From positions 70,654,496 to 70,718,495 of the forward strand of contig CM051457.1 in the NCBI GenBank assembly GCA_028274465.1: a DNA stretch of 64,000 nucleotides, given 5' to 3'. Origin of the DNA: Plantago ovata. Taxonomy: Eukaryota; Streptophyta; Magnoliopsida; Lamiales; Plantaginaceae. The notes under the pieces were generated by a model that was not told the origin of the DNA, searched no databases, and was given only the letters and a program-made list of their open reading frames with translations. The translations under genes and the position numbers were made by a program. How positions within the stretch are numbered: the stretch's first letter is position 1; every line of letters begins with the position of its first letter. Below, one piece after another: positions 11,204-21,680 of the stretch.

Positions 11204-11558
11204 CTGATTTCCCGTATCAGTAAATTCTCTTGTACTTGAGATATCCTTTGGTAAAATCTGAGAAATGAGTTTTGCTCTTTTTCAGAGTTCCCGTCTCAGA
11301 ATATTCCCTTGATACTTGAATACCTGTTTCAGTATCTTTGATTCTCTGAATGCCCGTTTCAACAATCCTTAAGGTTTTTCTCTTACTGAGTGCCTGTCTC
11401 AGCAAGTGATCAAGTTTCCTAACAAATACCCGTTTTGAAGGAATTACTTGCTGAATGCCTGTTTCAGCAATCATGTAGTGACCTATCATTTCTTAGAAGA
11501 AATTAGTGGACGGAGCTTTTAAGTAAGAATACTTTGGCTTGCTGAATATCTGTTTCAG
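11204..11558 (-). repeat. Array of 17-bp palindromic repeats between pol and the extra gene, element A
   Basis: Six or seven clear units and one decayed unit share the form CTGA(A/G)-N7-(T/C)TCAG with a conserved non-palindromic core T(A/G/T)CC(C/T)GT. Positions: 11204-11220, 11283-11299 (one arm decayed), 11316-11332, 11346-11362, 11386-11402, 11422-11438 (decayed), 11451-11467 and 11542-11558. Spacing is mostly 29-40 bp. In the unit at 11451 the arms extend to TTGCTGA ... TCAGCAA. Translation of this region gives a repeated ETGIQ peptide, which I regard as incidental. Element B carries the same array. Confidence 0.8.
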
Positions 11559-11578
11559 CATTCTGCCAAGTGTATCCT

Positions 11579-13968
11579 TTATTGAGGTAGTTCAATCAAT
11601 CCAAGGTTGTACCTTAGCATTGCGAACCTATTATCTGGTAGGGGCTTGGTAAAGATGTCAGCAAGTTGATCATCAGTACCTAATTTAACAACCTCAATAT
11701 CTCCTTTTTCCACATGATCTCTAATGAAATGATGTCTAATATCAATGTTCTTAGTCCTAGAGTGAAACTTAGGATTTTGCGTGATAGCAATAGCACTTGT
11801 ATTATCACAAAAGATTGGTGTTTTCTTTGCAGAAATACCATAATCTCTTAATTGTTTCTGAATCCATAGGATTTGAGCTGTGCAACAACCAGCTGCAATG
11901 TATTCAGATTCAATGGATGAATTGGCAACACAGGTTTGCTTCTTGCTGAACCATGATATTAATCTAGTACCCAAAAACTGACAAGTTCCAGAGGTACTTT
12001 TTCTATCAAGAGTTGATCCTCCATGATCAGCATCAGAATAACCAACCAATTCTAGTCCAGAATCTTTAGGATACCATAATCCAACATTGACGTACCTTTG
12101 ACATATTTCAGTATCTTGATTGCCTTTTTGTAGTGTGATTCTCTTGGATCAGATTGGAATCTTGCACACACACAAACAGCATACTGAATGTCAGGTCTAC
12201 TTGCTGTTAAATACAACAAGGAACCAATGAGCTTCCTATACTTGTATTCTTCAACACTTTTATCTTCTTTAGTATAGCCCAATTTGGTACCAACACTCAT
12301 AGGGATCTTTTCAGGTTTCTCTTTCTCTTTGATCCTAAACTTTATGAGCATTTCTTTCGCATACTTTGCCTGATTTAAGAATATTCCATCTTTGAGTTGC
12401 TTGACTTGCAATCCTAGGAAATAATTCAATTTTCCCATCATGCTCATTTCAAACATGTTTGTCATGAGTTTGGCAAAATCATCACAAAAGTTGCTTGTCC
12501 TTAGATCCAAAAATTATGTCATCCACATAAATTTGAACTAAGAGTATTTTACCATCATGGTTCATGGTAAATAAGGTTTTGTCAAATTCACCTTTCTTGA
12601 AACCATTATCCAGCAAGAACTTAGCCAAGGTATCATACCATGCTCTTGGTTCTTGCTTTAGACCATATACAGCTTTCTGAAGCTTCTATACCATCTTGAT
12701 TTCTGAGGGAAGTTCAAAGCCAGGGGCTTGTTCTAAGTAGACTTCTTCAGCAAGTTCACCATTCAAGAATGCACTTTTAACATCCATTTGGTAAACAATG
12801 AAGTCATTGTGAGCAGCAAAGGCCAAGAAAAGCCTAATTGCATCCAATCTTGCAACTGGTGCATAAGACTCATCATAGTCCAATCCATCAGTCTGACAGT
12901 AACCTTGAGCAACTAAACGTTCTTTATTTCTTGTTACTTCACCAGACTCACTCAACTTGTTTCTGAACACCCACTTTGTACCAATAGCTTTCTTGCCTTC
13001 AGCAAGTGGTACAAGTTTCCAGACTTTGTTCCTTTCGAATTGATCCAGTTCTTCTTGCATTGTCTTTATCCATTCAGAATGCTTTAAAGCTTCTTCTATG
13101 GTTTTAGGTTCAATTTCTGAAACAAAGCAAGAGAACAATGATTCTACTTCTACGACAGTTGCTTCTTCAGCAAGTCCATGAGTAGTAGATGCTTTGGATC
13201 TAGTCACTTGGCGTTTATTAATATCACCAATCATATCTGTAGAGGGATGATCTCTAATCCATTTATTAACAGGTTTTCTGCTTGTTGGATCAGGATATGT
13301 TTGCTCATCAGCATGTGACTCTTCAGTATGTACTTGTTCAGTACTACTGGAATTTTGTGTCTCTGCTGAGATTGGTTCATCAGCAACTGCTTGTTCAGCA
13401 TTGCTTGATTGTGGTAGTTCATCAGCAGGCACTGGAGATTGCTTAGTTTCAGCAACTTCCGGAGCAACTGCGTCTTTTGCTGGAAATTCTTTGTCGTGAA
13501 CTATATTTATCTTGTCATGACTTGGGGGAGGAGAGTCATTGTCAGAATCATCATTTAGTTCAATTGACTTGATTTGCCTAGCATTAGATTCACTTCTTTG
13601 CTCATGTATGATTAACTTTTTCATACATTCTGATATTTCTTCTTCAGCAGGCACTCCTTGTGTCTTTTCATAGAATACAACGTGCACTGATTCTTCGATC
13701 TTTTGTGCCTTTTTGTTGTAAACTCTATAAGCTTTACTATGCAAGGAGTAGCCGAGAAATATCGCTTCGTCTGCCTTTGGTTGAAATGTTCTTAGGTATT
13801 CTCTACCGTTATTAAGAACGAAACACTTGCAACCAAATACTCTTAGATGAGTGATATTAGGAGGTCTTCCAACAAACAATTCATAAGGAGTTTTGTTGTA
13901 TTCCTTAGTAATCAAACATCTGTTTGAGTGTAACAGGCGGTATTAATCGCTTCAACCCAGTAAGCCTC
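11579..13968 (-). pseudogene. pol: Copia pol of element A: integrase C-terminus, reverse transcriptase, RNase H; truncated and broken
   Basis: Minus-strand order is integrase C-terminal region (YNKTPYELFVGRPP, FGCKCFV, about 13915-13680), a hydrophilic linker, the RT core (TKWVFRNKL near 12960, YQMDVKSAFLNGE near 12790, YVDD near 12520) and RNase H (GYSDADHGGS, SEYIAAGCC, ADIFTKPLP) ending at the stop at 11579. This order, integrase before RT, defines Ty1/copia. Breaks: element B's LTR removes everything upstream of 13968; a lost base near 13930; a TAG at 12688-12686 where element B has TAC; and an extra T near 12487. The heptamer TTGCTGA encodes Leu-Ala-Glu at several otherwise conserved pol positions. 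Not functional as it stands. Confidence 0.9.
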
Positions 13969-15610
13969 TGTTGGTCCCTTTAAACAACAAGAAAAGACTA
14001 GAGGGGGGGGGAGGTGAATAGTCTTTTCAAACTTTCGTCGTTTAAAACTTTCTCAGCAAGTGCTTATTACTTTTCAGTAATGAGTTTGCTGATACTTTAA
14101 CTTTCTCAACAAGCGTAAGTTACTTTTTAGTAGCTTGGTTTGCTGATACTTAAAATCAGAGAGCGGAAGTCTTTGATACAATAAGTGCTTTTTCAGTAAG
14201 TAAAGGTTTCAGCAAGTGATGTACTAACTACAGTAAGTAAATCACACAAACACTTTTATAGTGGTATCTGAGAGTGGCGTAATCTCTCAAATAATCCACT
14301 TTGTCCTTTCTAGGACTGAATCCACTAAGATATGATTGAGGTTCCTTACAATCTCCTATCTAGAGCGATTCAACAGAAACCAGAGCACACTTGCTTTGTC
14401 TCCAACCTAATCTAGAGAACATAACCTTGTTCTCCACCAAACTTGGTACTTTTAATCAGCAAAACTATGCTCGATTAAGTTCCCCCTGAATATCACGCCT
14501 GAAAGGGTGTATTTTCGGTTAGAGAGTTTTGGGGTGAGATAACTTAATTATAACTTATTCAGTTACAACAAGTAATCTAAGAAACACAACTTTGAATACT
14601 TTGCAGTAAACAAGTTTGATTGTTTCTGGTGTCAAGACTTGTTCTTGTTCGAAAGAAAGAACACTTAACTAATTTCTTAGCCGAGTTTGTTCTACTTCTT
14701 CACAAGTAGCTTTTTCAAGCTTTAAGTCTTGGAACGGATCAATGGCAGTATAGAGAGTTTGAAGGTATGTGAATTTAAGCACAAGTGAGAGTTTGATCAC
14801 GTTGTTGACACACTTCAACTCATCGCCGGATGACCTCTATTTATAGTGCAAGTAAGGAGCCGTTTGAATTTTAAATTCCAAGGCTTTTGATCCTTAAAAT
14901 GTCACTATCTTGCTTTTGTACTTTCAGCAGCGTCCTTGTTTGTCTTCTAGCCTTCATGTCCTTCGCGTGTAAGCTTTGCATTCAATACATATTTGAATAG
15001 AGTTCAAAGAGTAACATTGGAGCGCAAATTCAAGTACTTTCAGCAAGAGGTCACATATGTTCCATCAGCAAGTGGTTAGTCTCAGTTTCAGCAAGCACAA
15101 CCTACTCTGTCTTTCAAATTTTCACTTATGCAATGTTGTTGCTGAAGTTTCCACTTTCTGAGCAACACGTGCCTTTGTAGATACCAGGCTTCAGCAATCT
15201 TCAAGTCTTCAGATCTTCGAATTCTTCAAGTCTTCAGATCTTCGAATTCTTCAAGTCTTCAGATCTTCAATAATCTTCAAGATTCTGAGCGGTTTCTAAA
15301 TGCTTCAATAGTTTGTTTGTAAAAACAAAGTACATCGTCAGCAAATGCTTCAATAGGTTATTTTCTTTTCAGAAAATAAGATACATCATAAGCTACAACA
15401 TCAATAAGTTATTTTCTTTTCAGAAAATAAAATACATCATACGCGGTAAAAACAACCCTAACTAATACCTAATCTAAGTCTTCAGCAAACGTTCCTCTTT
15501 TACGATGTCCTTAAAATTCTAAATTCCTATGGACCTTAAGAGTACTAGTTACTGGACTTTCCTTAATTTAGCATGGTTAATTGCTCATCAAAATTATAAG
15601 TTTCCTAACA
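13969..15610 (-). repeat. 3' LTR of copia element B
   Basis: Complete LTR of 1,642 bp, with ends TGTTAGG and CCAACA on the minus strand. Compared with element A it has local tandem duplications near 15200-15280 (repeated CTTCAAGTCTTCAGATCTTC) and near 15340-15440. Confidence 0.9.
14838..14845 (-). promoter_or_regulatory. LTR TATA box, element B
   Basis: TATAAATA on the minus strand, followed by the conserved GAGGTCATCCGGC segment seen in all four family LTRs. Confidence 0.7.
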
Positions 15611-15878
15611 AATTTCCCCCTTTTTGATGTTAGCAATCCATGGCTAAATTAATTGTTACCCTTTTAGAGGTTTCTGATGTTGAATAAATCAGTTGATTAA
15701 TGCAAGCATACTTGAATAATTAAACAGTAAGCATAAGTAAATTGCATAATCAAAAACCAATAAGAGTCAAAAGCTTCATTGCTGATAGTTATCTTTCAGA
15801 AGATTACATGAAATAGCAGAGATTTAAGCTCTTCCAGAAGATTTTCTCAAAAACTTTAACAAAAAGTATTACAGAGAG
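15611..15878 (-). other. 3' UTR and polypurine tract of element B
   Basis: AAAAAGGGGGAAATT on the minus strand (about 15611-15625) abuts the LTR. The remainder is AT-rich non-coding sequence with a short local duplication of the extra-gene end (GCTCTTCCAGAAGATTTTCT at about 15827 and again at about 15883). Confidence 0.75.
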
Positions 15879-16803
15879 TTAAGCTCTTCCAGAAGATTTT
15901 CTCAAAATCTCTCTTACACTCTTCTCAGCAAGTGCAGTAAATTCAACACAGTCCTTTTCGTAGTTTTCCAGAAGCCTACGGACTTGTAGTTGAAGAATTC
16001 TTGCGTTTCTGCAGGCGGTATGATGATGCTTTTCAGCATTCATTTCCATGTAATTAATCACCCACAAATGCATGCCCCAATTGCTGGCAGGGAGAAGCTG
16101 TGTATCTGAAATGCTTTTCGGATGAATCTTTCTTAGCCAGAGAAGATCTTCTTCTTGATCCTTAGCAGTGAGATAGAAGTACTCATAAGAAATCAATCCA
16201 AGTCTCTTCTTTGTTTTCTTTGTTACTGGGTCAGAGTAGTAAGCAATGCCAGGTGGTTTGATCAGATTTGGTTCTTGTTTGTAAGTCTTACCAATGGCGA
16301 TTCTTCTTACTGAGACCTCAAGATTCAACCATCTCCCAGCAATATTTCTTGGGAGGGATTCTTCCCTTTGATTTCTTTCGACTTTTAGTTCAATCCATTT
16401 GAACATTTGATTCAATATTGCTGTAGGAAAGAACTCATTCACCAGCAAGTCTTCCAGCTTTAAGATCCAGCAACCATGAATGTTTCTGATTACATTCTGA
16501 GTGGTTTCTTCATTGCTGGTCTTTGTGTATTCAATGCCGGAGCCAGTAGCAATGCTGGCCAGCCTCTTTTCTTCCTGTCTTTGCCTTCTTCTTCTTGTCT
16601 TAACATTGTCTTGATCTCTTGCTGAAGAGTCGGACGAGAAATGCTTTGATTGGCCAGACGGAGTCAAGGCTGTTAAGGATCTAGCTCTTATGGCTTGAGC
16701 TATTGTTTGATTGTCATCATCTTCATCATCTTCATTCAGATTGTGATGACTTTCAGTATGGCAAAAATCTTGAGTTTCAGCAGCGGTTTTTCTCTTTTTG
16801 GTA
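15879..16803 (-). pseudogene. Extra gene of element B, C-terminal fragment
   Basis: This is the last ~308 codons of the family extra protein, from the KKRK cluster through the Arg-rich stretch and the conserved C-terminal domain to the stop at 15879. The reading frame is open. It is cut at 16803 by element E; the upstream remainder resumes at 33004 after the CTTGC duplication. The protein is the same as at 5430 and 1493-2296, with scattered substitutions. Confidence 0.85.
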
Positions 16804-16808
16804 CTTGC
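16804..16808. repeat. Target-site duplication of element E, left copy
   Basis: CTTGC, matched by CTTGC at 32999-33003. Removing element E and one copy restores the extra-gene sequence seen in element A. Confidence 0.93.
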
Positions 16809-17670
16809 TGATGAACGCGCTGGTGTCGTGTTCCAACGCAAACGAATCAAATAAATTTGTTATTAAGCCAAAGGCAATCCACAACTACAACGAAAACCGT
16901 AGTGTAGCAGTAGAATGACTCGAGTGTCGTTCTCTCAGGACTATAACTAGCTTTATCAAATCTAATTTAGAATATAAAAACAGCAAACAGATAGCAAGGG
17001 GGTTTTTCTAACAGATAATGGAGATTGGTGATAGTATGATCCTTCTTAGCATAACGGGTCGATAATCATGCATAAATTCCTCGGTCTTGCATAGAGATCT
17101 TTGAATCAATCTAGTGTCCTGTTGCAAATATTAAGCACTACGAAGATAATTGGTCTGACAAGTCAATCACTATTGTCCTAATGTGTTCTGTAATTATTCA
17201 ACACTATGAAGATAATTGGTCTGATGGTCGACAAGTGTCCAATTGTGCATAATAATTAATACAACATACGAGAATTTAGGCTGTGCCTGATCAACGAAAT
17301 AAAGCAATGACACGGAGTATAATGCGCGATATAGCCATTAGCATGATTATCTTCCCTTCGCTAAGAATTCACATACTACCACCAACGATAAGTTTAGCTA
17401 CTCATAATAGGCATGCAATCAACAGAAATCATAGAAGAAAACATATTGAAAGATATATAAAATAGGTAGATTAAACTGTAAGATACAAGTTACCGAAGGT
17501 TGTCAATCTCCGAAGAATTGCGATCCTACGAGCTCCAACCCGCTATGAAAAAGTATCCCCTAAGCTACGGAACTCCCAGGACAGGCCCCGGGAAGTTCCT
17601 ACCTAAAACTATAGAGAGAGGTGAGAAAGTAGGTCTGGAAAGATATGATTTTCGGAGAAAACTTAGCAAC

Positions 17671-17678
17671 TATATATA
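17671..17678 (-). promoter_or_regulatory. TATA box in the 3' LTR of element E
   Basis: TATATATA on the minus strand, preceded by the GC-rich palindrome cluster 14 bp upstream. The copy in the 5' LTR at 32554-32561 would drive transcription of the element. Confidence 0.6.
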
Positions 17679-17691
17679 GGCCCCGAAATAC

Positions 17692-17753
17692 CACGGGGCG
17701 GTTCGCCCCACACGCCCGGCGGTTCGCCCGGTGTGGGGCGGTTCGCCCCCGGG
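17692..17753 (-). repeat. GC-rich palindrome cluster in the 3' LTR of element E
   Basis: Three imperfect palindromes of the type GGGGCGGTTCGCCCC stand in an otherwise AT-rich LTR. The 5' LTR has four such units (32575-32656) and a related block lies inside the element (21681-21800). Confidence 0.85.
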
Positions 17754-18105
17754 TTTTTCTCGCGGAATTCTGCGTTTTCGACGCGTTTTTGGATTTCTTC
17801 CCCTTTTCAGACTCGGTTTCTGACTTCTAGTAGCCTTCTAACCTCCAGATTCGGCCCCTAGACTCCAAATCCCATCCGGAAACCTTCAGATACTACAAAT
17901 AGGCTTCTGGAACACCAATTCCTTGTCAACTTCAATATAATTGCCCGGAAATCTTCGAATTTCAACCAAAACCTGTAAAATAAAATCGAAAGGGAAACGT
18001 GACACTATTCTAATAAAATGCATTATAATATAGCTAAATTAACATAGAGGATAGCTAAAATAGGTGAAAAAGACTCGAATGAAAGTGTAAAATACACATT
18101 CATCA

Positions 18106-18118
18106 AACTCCCCAAACC
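18106..18118 (-). promoter_or_regulatory. Polypurine tract of element E
   Basis: The minus strand reads GGTTTGGGGAGTT directly before the LTR start TGATGAATG, the position expected for plus-strand priming. Confidence 0.7.
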
Positions 18119-18718
18119 GAACCTTTGCTTGTCCTCAAGCAACTAAGCTAGACTCTAACACAAAAAACATGCAAGACACAAAATGGAGTCTCATGCCAAA
18201 TAAAATGAACTAATCTACTGAATCTACCAAATAACATATGAACAAAAACCATATAAATCAAAGCATGAATATAGGTTGAAGAATACCTCGATTGACTTAT
18301 ACACACCCACATAAGCACTTATGTCAAGACAAGATAGTCTCTCATAACATTCTCTACCTAGACCTAGTCAGTGACGACGTAATGAAGCATGCTAAGATAC
18401 GAATGGTTGTCCCGTGCCTATGAAACTGAGGACTTACTGCTGTTCCACCATGTTAAGACTTTTTCTCAAAAGAGGTCGGACCAGTACTGGCTCTCATCAA
18501 ACGAAGGAGGGTTCCCTATAAAAGAAAACACTCCCCTATTCTACCCATCTCTCAAGTAAAGTCTTAAGCTATTCACCACTTCCTGAATGGCAGGACGAGG
18601 GTGGTCTAGAACAGATGACACTCAAGACAAAAAAGATAAAAAATATAAAATTACAACACGATTACGAACATTACAAAAATGGAAAAGACTCAACACTTTG
18701 CTAAACTGCTATTTGGCT

Positions 18719-18834
18719 TTCTTTTTTTGGGACCCTTCTTTGCTTTTTTGGGGTCTTTTCTTTTTTCTTTTTTTCTTTCCAGATTTTTTCTTTTTTTTCT
18801 GGAATTTTTCTTTCTTTTTTTCGGTTTTTCTAGC
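18719..18834 (-). repeat. Low-complexity polypurine (minus) / polypyrimidine (plus) tract
   Basis: About 115 bp of almost pure C/T on the plus strand, rich in T runs and repeating TTTTCTTT. On the transcribed minus strand it is A/G-rich and could act as an accessory polypurine primer. Confidence 0.75.
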
Positions 18835-18883
18835 CAGCAATAGCATAAAAAAGAGAGACAAAATGACTCACACGACTTCCCCA

Positions 18884-18905
18884 AACCTATTCGAAAGAAT
18901 AGGTT
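18884..18905. other. Perfect hairpin 1, element E
   Basis: Nine-bp arms AACCTATTC and GAATAGGTT flank a 4-nt loop (GAAA on plus). A second hairpin with the same arms lies 115 bp away. Confidence 0.8.
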
Positions 18906-18998
18906 GGAGTACAAAATTTACGGAAAAGGAAAAATAAACTCACGATACGAAAAATGAAAAACAGAAACAAGTCTAATGATGGTGTAACCCCCTCCCGA

Positions 18999-19020
18999 AA
19001 CCTATTCGGAAGAATAGGTT
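18999..19020. other. Perfect hairpin 2, element E
   Basis: Same 9-bp arms as hairpin 1, with loop GGAA on plus. Both are preceded on plus by a C-rich run, so a ~30-bp unit is duplicated. Confidence 0.8.
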
Positions 19021-19602
19021 ATAAACAAAGGATCACACAACCTCACACTACCTCCTTCCTAGGCATTTAGCAATCTCAAAGCATGGTGAAGACTTGTTGC
19101 CTCTTAGGTACATAATTACTCGGGAAAACGACCATAAGACCCTAACATGCATCATCCTATTATAAAGGCCTTCGTGAACCGCAGTAGAGAAAACACCACT
19201 AAGTGATGTCGAGACTACCAAGCTCAACTAAGTGCAATACATAAATGTGACAAGCCAAGCGAGAAAAACTTCAAACAAATTCATAGAGATGAAGCATACG
19301 ATTAAGGGCATAGTTGGTTGATCTACCCAATAAAAAAGTTCAAAAAATTCGGCAATAAACTCCATATAAAACATGCAAGACTATCCTCGGATGAATGTAG
19401 TGAATGCAACCTAAAAAAATCTAAGAAAGCAGTAAACGTGCAAATGCAAATGCAAACAAAGAACAAGATACTAATCAACACAAAGCCAAACAATACTTAA
19501 CATCATGGTTCACATCCCATCCCCCTTACGATTCTTAAGCTAGCCCCTAGCAAAAGAGAATGAGTAATAAGAAGTGATACTAGATGTTACCGAACGGAAG
19601 GA

Positions 19603-20907
19603 CTAATCATCGGAATGGTAATCCCCATAAAAGTCACTCCACATGTCGTTCATGAGTTCATTGGACTGACGTAGAGCTTCCTGCTGTTGCTGGATGAGCT
19701 GTTGCTGCTCCCACATGTGCTGCCTATCCTCTCGGCAATGCTCCTCGAATATCTCCCAATCGCGGTTGTGCTGGACAATGTACCTGTCGAGGTCCTGTCG
19801 CATGACCGCGTTGTTGGCATCAATTCTGTCGAAACGGCCGTCGAGGTAGGTACGGAATTCAGAGAAGTCAAATCCTCTAGACCCCTGTGGTGCTCTAGGC
19901 GGTGCATGTGGCGCTCTATGGACAAACGGAATATCTGGGATAGGGGCTTCGCCAACATCGGCCTCCATAGCATCCTCATGATCGGAATCATTTGGCTGGA
20001 ATGGTGCTCCTACATCAGCTGCGGCAGCTGTGGGGTTCTTCAACTGATACCTGTTGAGCTGCACCTCAATGGTCGAGGGTGAAAGGGCAGCGACCTCGCA
20101 ATCCCCCTCCTCAATATCATCGACCCCATGATATTTGCAGTAGGCTGTGATGAAGCTTGGGAAGATGAAAGGCTTCCTCTTCTTTTCCCAGTGGCGCTAT
20201 TACTCCTCATACATAATGTGTCCTATGTTGATCTGATGTCCGTCTATGAGGCAGTAGAGGAGCTCGGCGTAGTGGGGCTGAATCCATGTGTCATTCTGCC
20301 TTGGGATCAAGTCGGAGATGCAAAATTTCATCATCACCTTAGCTTCAATGCTAAGGTCGCTATAACTGATCCGTCCAGGTTCTCCCCCGAGTTCTGGATA
20401 TCGGTACGCCCTGTTGCAGATCACGTCTGTGATGTGTCTCCCTATCCCCCTAGAGGTTCTCGAATACAGGTAGGCATGGTCGCTCCCTGTGAATTCCGGG
20501 TTCCTGAAATGGATGAAGGAAGAAATGTACTTTGGGTTCCACGGTAGAATTAGGCCTCGGACTAGCACCCCATTCTTCTCCTCGAGATCCGTGTATCCAG
20601 TGTAGAACTCTTGGAGGAGGCTCTCGTCGTAACCTTTGAACCTGTTGGAACTGTACCATGCCCAATTCCTTTGTGACCCCAATCGTGACAGCGTCCTATA
20701 TCCCGCTCTATCCACTGCGGACTCGGGAATGTCAATCCTCCTATCGGGGATGATCGACCTTCCTCCGTCGGCCATCTCCGCCTCTAGCCTTTGTCGCACC
20801 TCTATCGCAGCTACAGACAACTCAAACAAATGGTGAGATGATTTGGAGCTTGATGCTACTCCCTTCCCCTTCTTGCTAGAGCCGGCTCTCCTTGATCTCG
20901 GTGCCAT
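19603..20907 (-). pseudogene. Env-position ORF (ORF2) of the Athila-like element, two in-frame stops
   Basis: The start is taken at the ATG at 20907 (MAPRSRRAGSSKKGKG), just after an apparent splice acceptor. The frame is open to a TAA-TAG pair at about 20202-20197 and continues in the same frame to the stop at 19603, so one protein of about 434 codons is interrupted by two consecutive stops. The N-terminus is Ser/Lys-rich. The middle (RNWAWYSSNRFKGYDE ... LPWNPKYISSFIHFR) and the segment after the stops (FPSFITAYCKYHGV) resemble the 'putative plant transposon protein' family known from plant retrotransposons. The C-terminal third has an acidic stretch and a Gln-rich helix (QQQLIQQQQEALRQ). 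No signal peptide or membrane segment is seen, so an envelope function is not supported. Confidence 0.72.
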
Positions 20908-20912
20908 GATTC

Positions 20913-21454
20913 CTACAAACAGCAATTAGTATCTTGTACGATGTAAAACAGACCGATGCATATGTAAATATACGAGCGAACAAACGAGTAATATTTTCAA
21001 AAATCCAACTCCTAAAAAACCCAAAGCATAGTCTAGCTAATTCATTACGCAACATATCAATGTAACTACTACAATAACATATCACATCATGCTCTTGCTA
21101 AACAACAAATGCCTTGAATCACAAGGTTCAATCCATACCATAAAAATCAAAAATCTAGCATGAATCCTTAATTCCATCAATCATGCATTCTACCAATACA
21201 TCCATCATCATCATCATATCAACAAACACATGTTTAAGCATGGCATGATAATAAGAGATACATTTTCCTAACAAGATATAAATCATCTAATAGCAAAAAT
21301 CTCAAATCAACAAACCAAGCCTAATTGAACATGCAATTGACAATGAATAACGAATCTAATCACATAAAACATCAACCATACATCATTCAAGCCTAATTGA
21401 AGCATAAATCAAAAAATTCCCAAATTGTAAAAATTAGGGTTCATGTGATAATAC
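20913..21454 (-). other. Putative 5'-UTR intron before ORF2 of element E
   Basis: On the minus strand a donor GAG|GTATTATC at 21454 and an acceptor TTTGTAG|GAATC at 20913 bracket 542 bp of AT-rich sequence, with a TACTAAT branch-like motif about 11 bp before the acceptor. The acceptor lies 5 bp before the ORF2 ATG. Plausible but unproven without RNA. Confidence 0.5.
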
Positions 21455-21680
21455 CTCAAATCCGGAAATTGAATGAGCTAGGAAGAAATTTGTTCGGATA
21501 GAAAGATAGAGCACGTAACGGGCTTCGAATGAAGCTAAAGAACACACAAAATGATGGAGAGACGAAGAAGTTATGAATATTTGAAGTTATTTTGAATATG
21601 GAGGAAAATTTTGAGTTTAGAAGATGAAAAAGGAGGAAAATGGGTGTTTGGGGAAGAAACCCACGTTTTTTAACATTCTG
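21455..21680 (-). other. Putative untranslated leader of ORF2, element E
   Basis: Non-coding AT-rich stretch with pyrimidine-rich segments on the minus strand, between the GC-rich block and the putative donor site. No ORF of note. Confidence 0.4.

Larger units (their letters stand above)
3609..13968 (-). mobile_element. Copia element A, 3' part, inserted into the LTR of element 1
   Basis: Read on the minus strand the order is truncated pol (13968-11579), a spacer with a palindrome array, the extra gene (10759-5430), a 3' UTR, a polypurine tract and the 3' LTR (5166-3609). The 5' half, including gag and the 5' LTR, is absent because element B interrupts pol at 13969. The left edge shows a complete LTR terminus (TGTTGGTCCC on plus) abutting the broken LTR of element 1, as expected for a nested insertion. 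A target-site duplication cannot be checked because the other end is not in the window. Confidence 0.85.
16809..18105 (-). repeat. 3' LTR of element E
   Basis: 1,297 bp, ends TGATGAATG and CGTTCATCA on the minus strand. It has a TATA box at 17678-17671 and a GC-rich palindrome cluster just upstream at 17692-17753. Short ORFs inside it are not genes. Confidence 0.93.
18119..19602 (-). other. Long 3' non-coding region of element E
   Basis: About 1.5 kb between the env-position ORF and the 3' LTR with no credible ORF. It contains a purine-rich tract on the minus strand (18719-18834) and two near-identical hairpins (18884-18905 and 18999-19020). Long non-coding stretches here are usual for Athila elements. 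Confidence 0.7.

Noticed and set aside
11217..11489. Minus-strand ORF with repeated ETGIQ peptide
   Set aside because: It is the translation of the palindromic DNA array, and the frame is not kept in element B. The repeat is a DNA-level feature.
11204..11558. CRISPR-like array of short palindromic repeats
   Set aside because: The repeats are 17 bp and imperfect, spacers are unequal, and the locus sits inside a plant copia element. It is not a CRISPR array.
17283..17465. 60-codon ORF in the LTR of element E (also at 32166-32348)
   Set aside because: It lies wholly within the LTR, shows no domain and is present twice only because LTRs are duplicated.
18719..18834. Introduced polyT artefact
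   Set aside because: The tract is interrupted by regular C residues and lies where Athila elements often have purine-rich (sense) stretches, so a natural origin is more likely.
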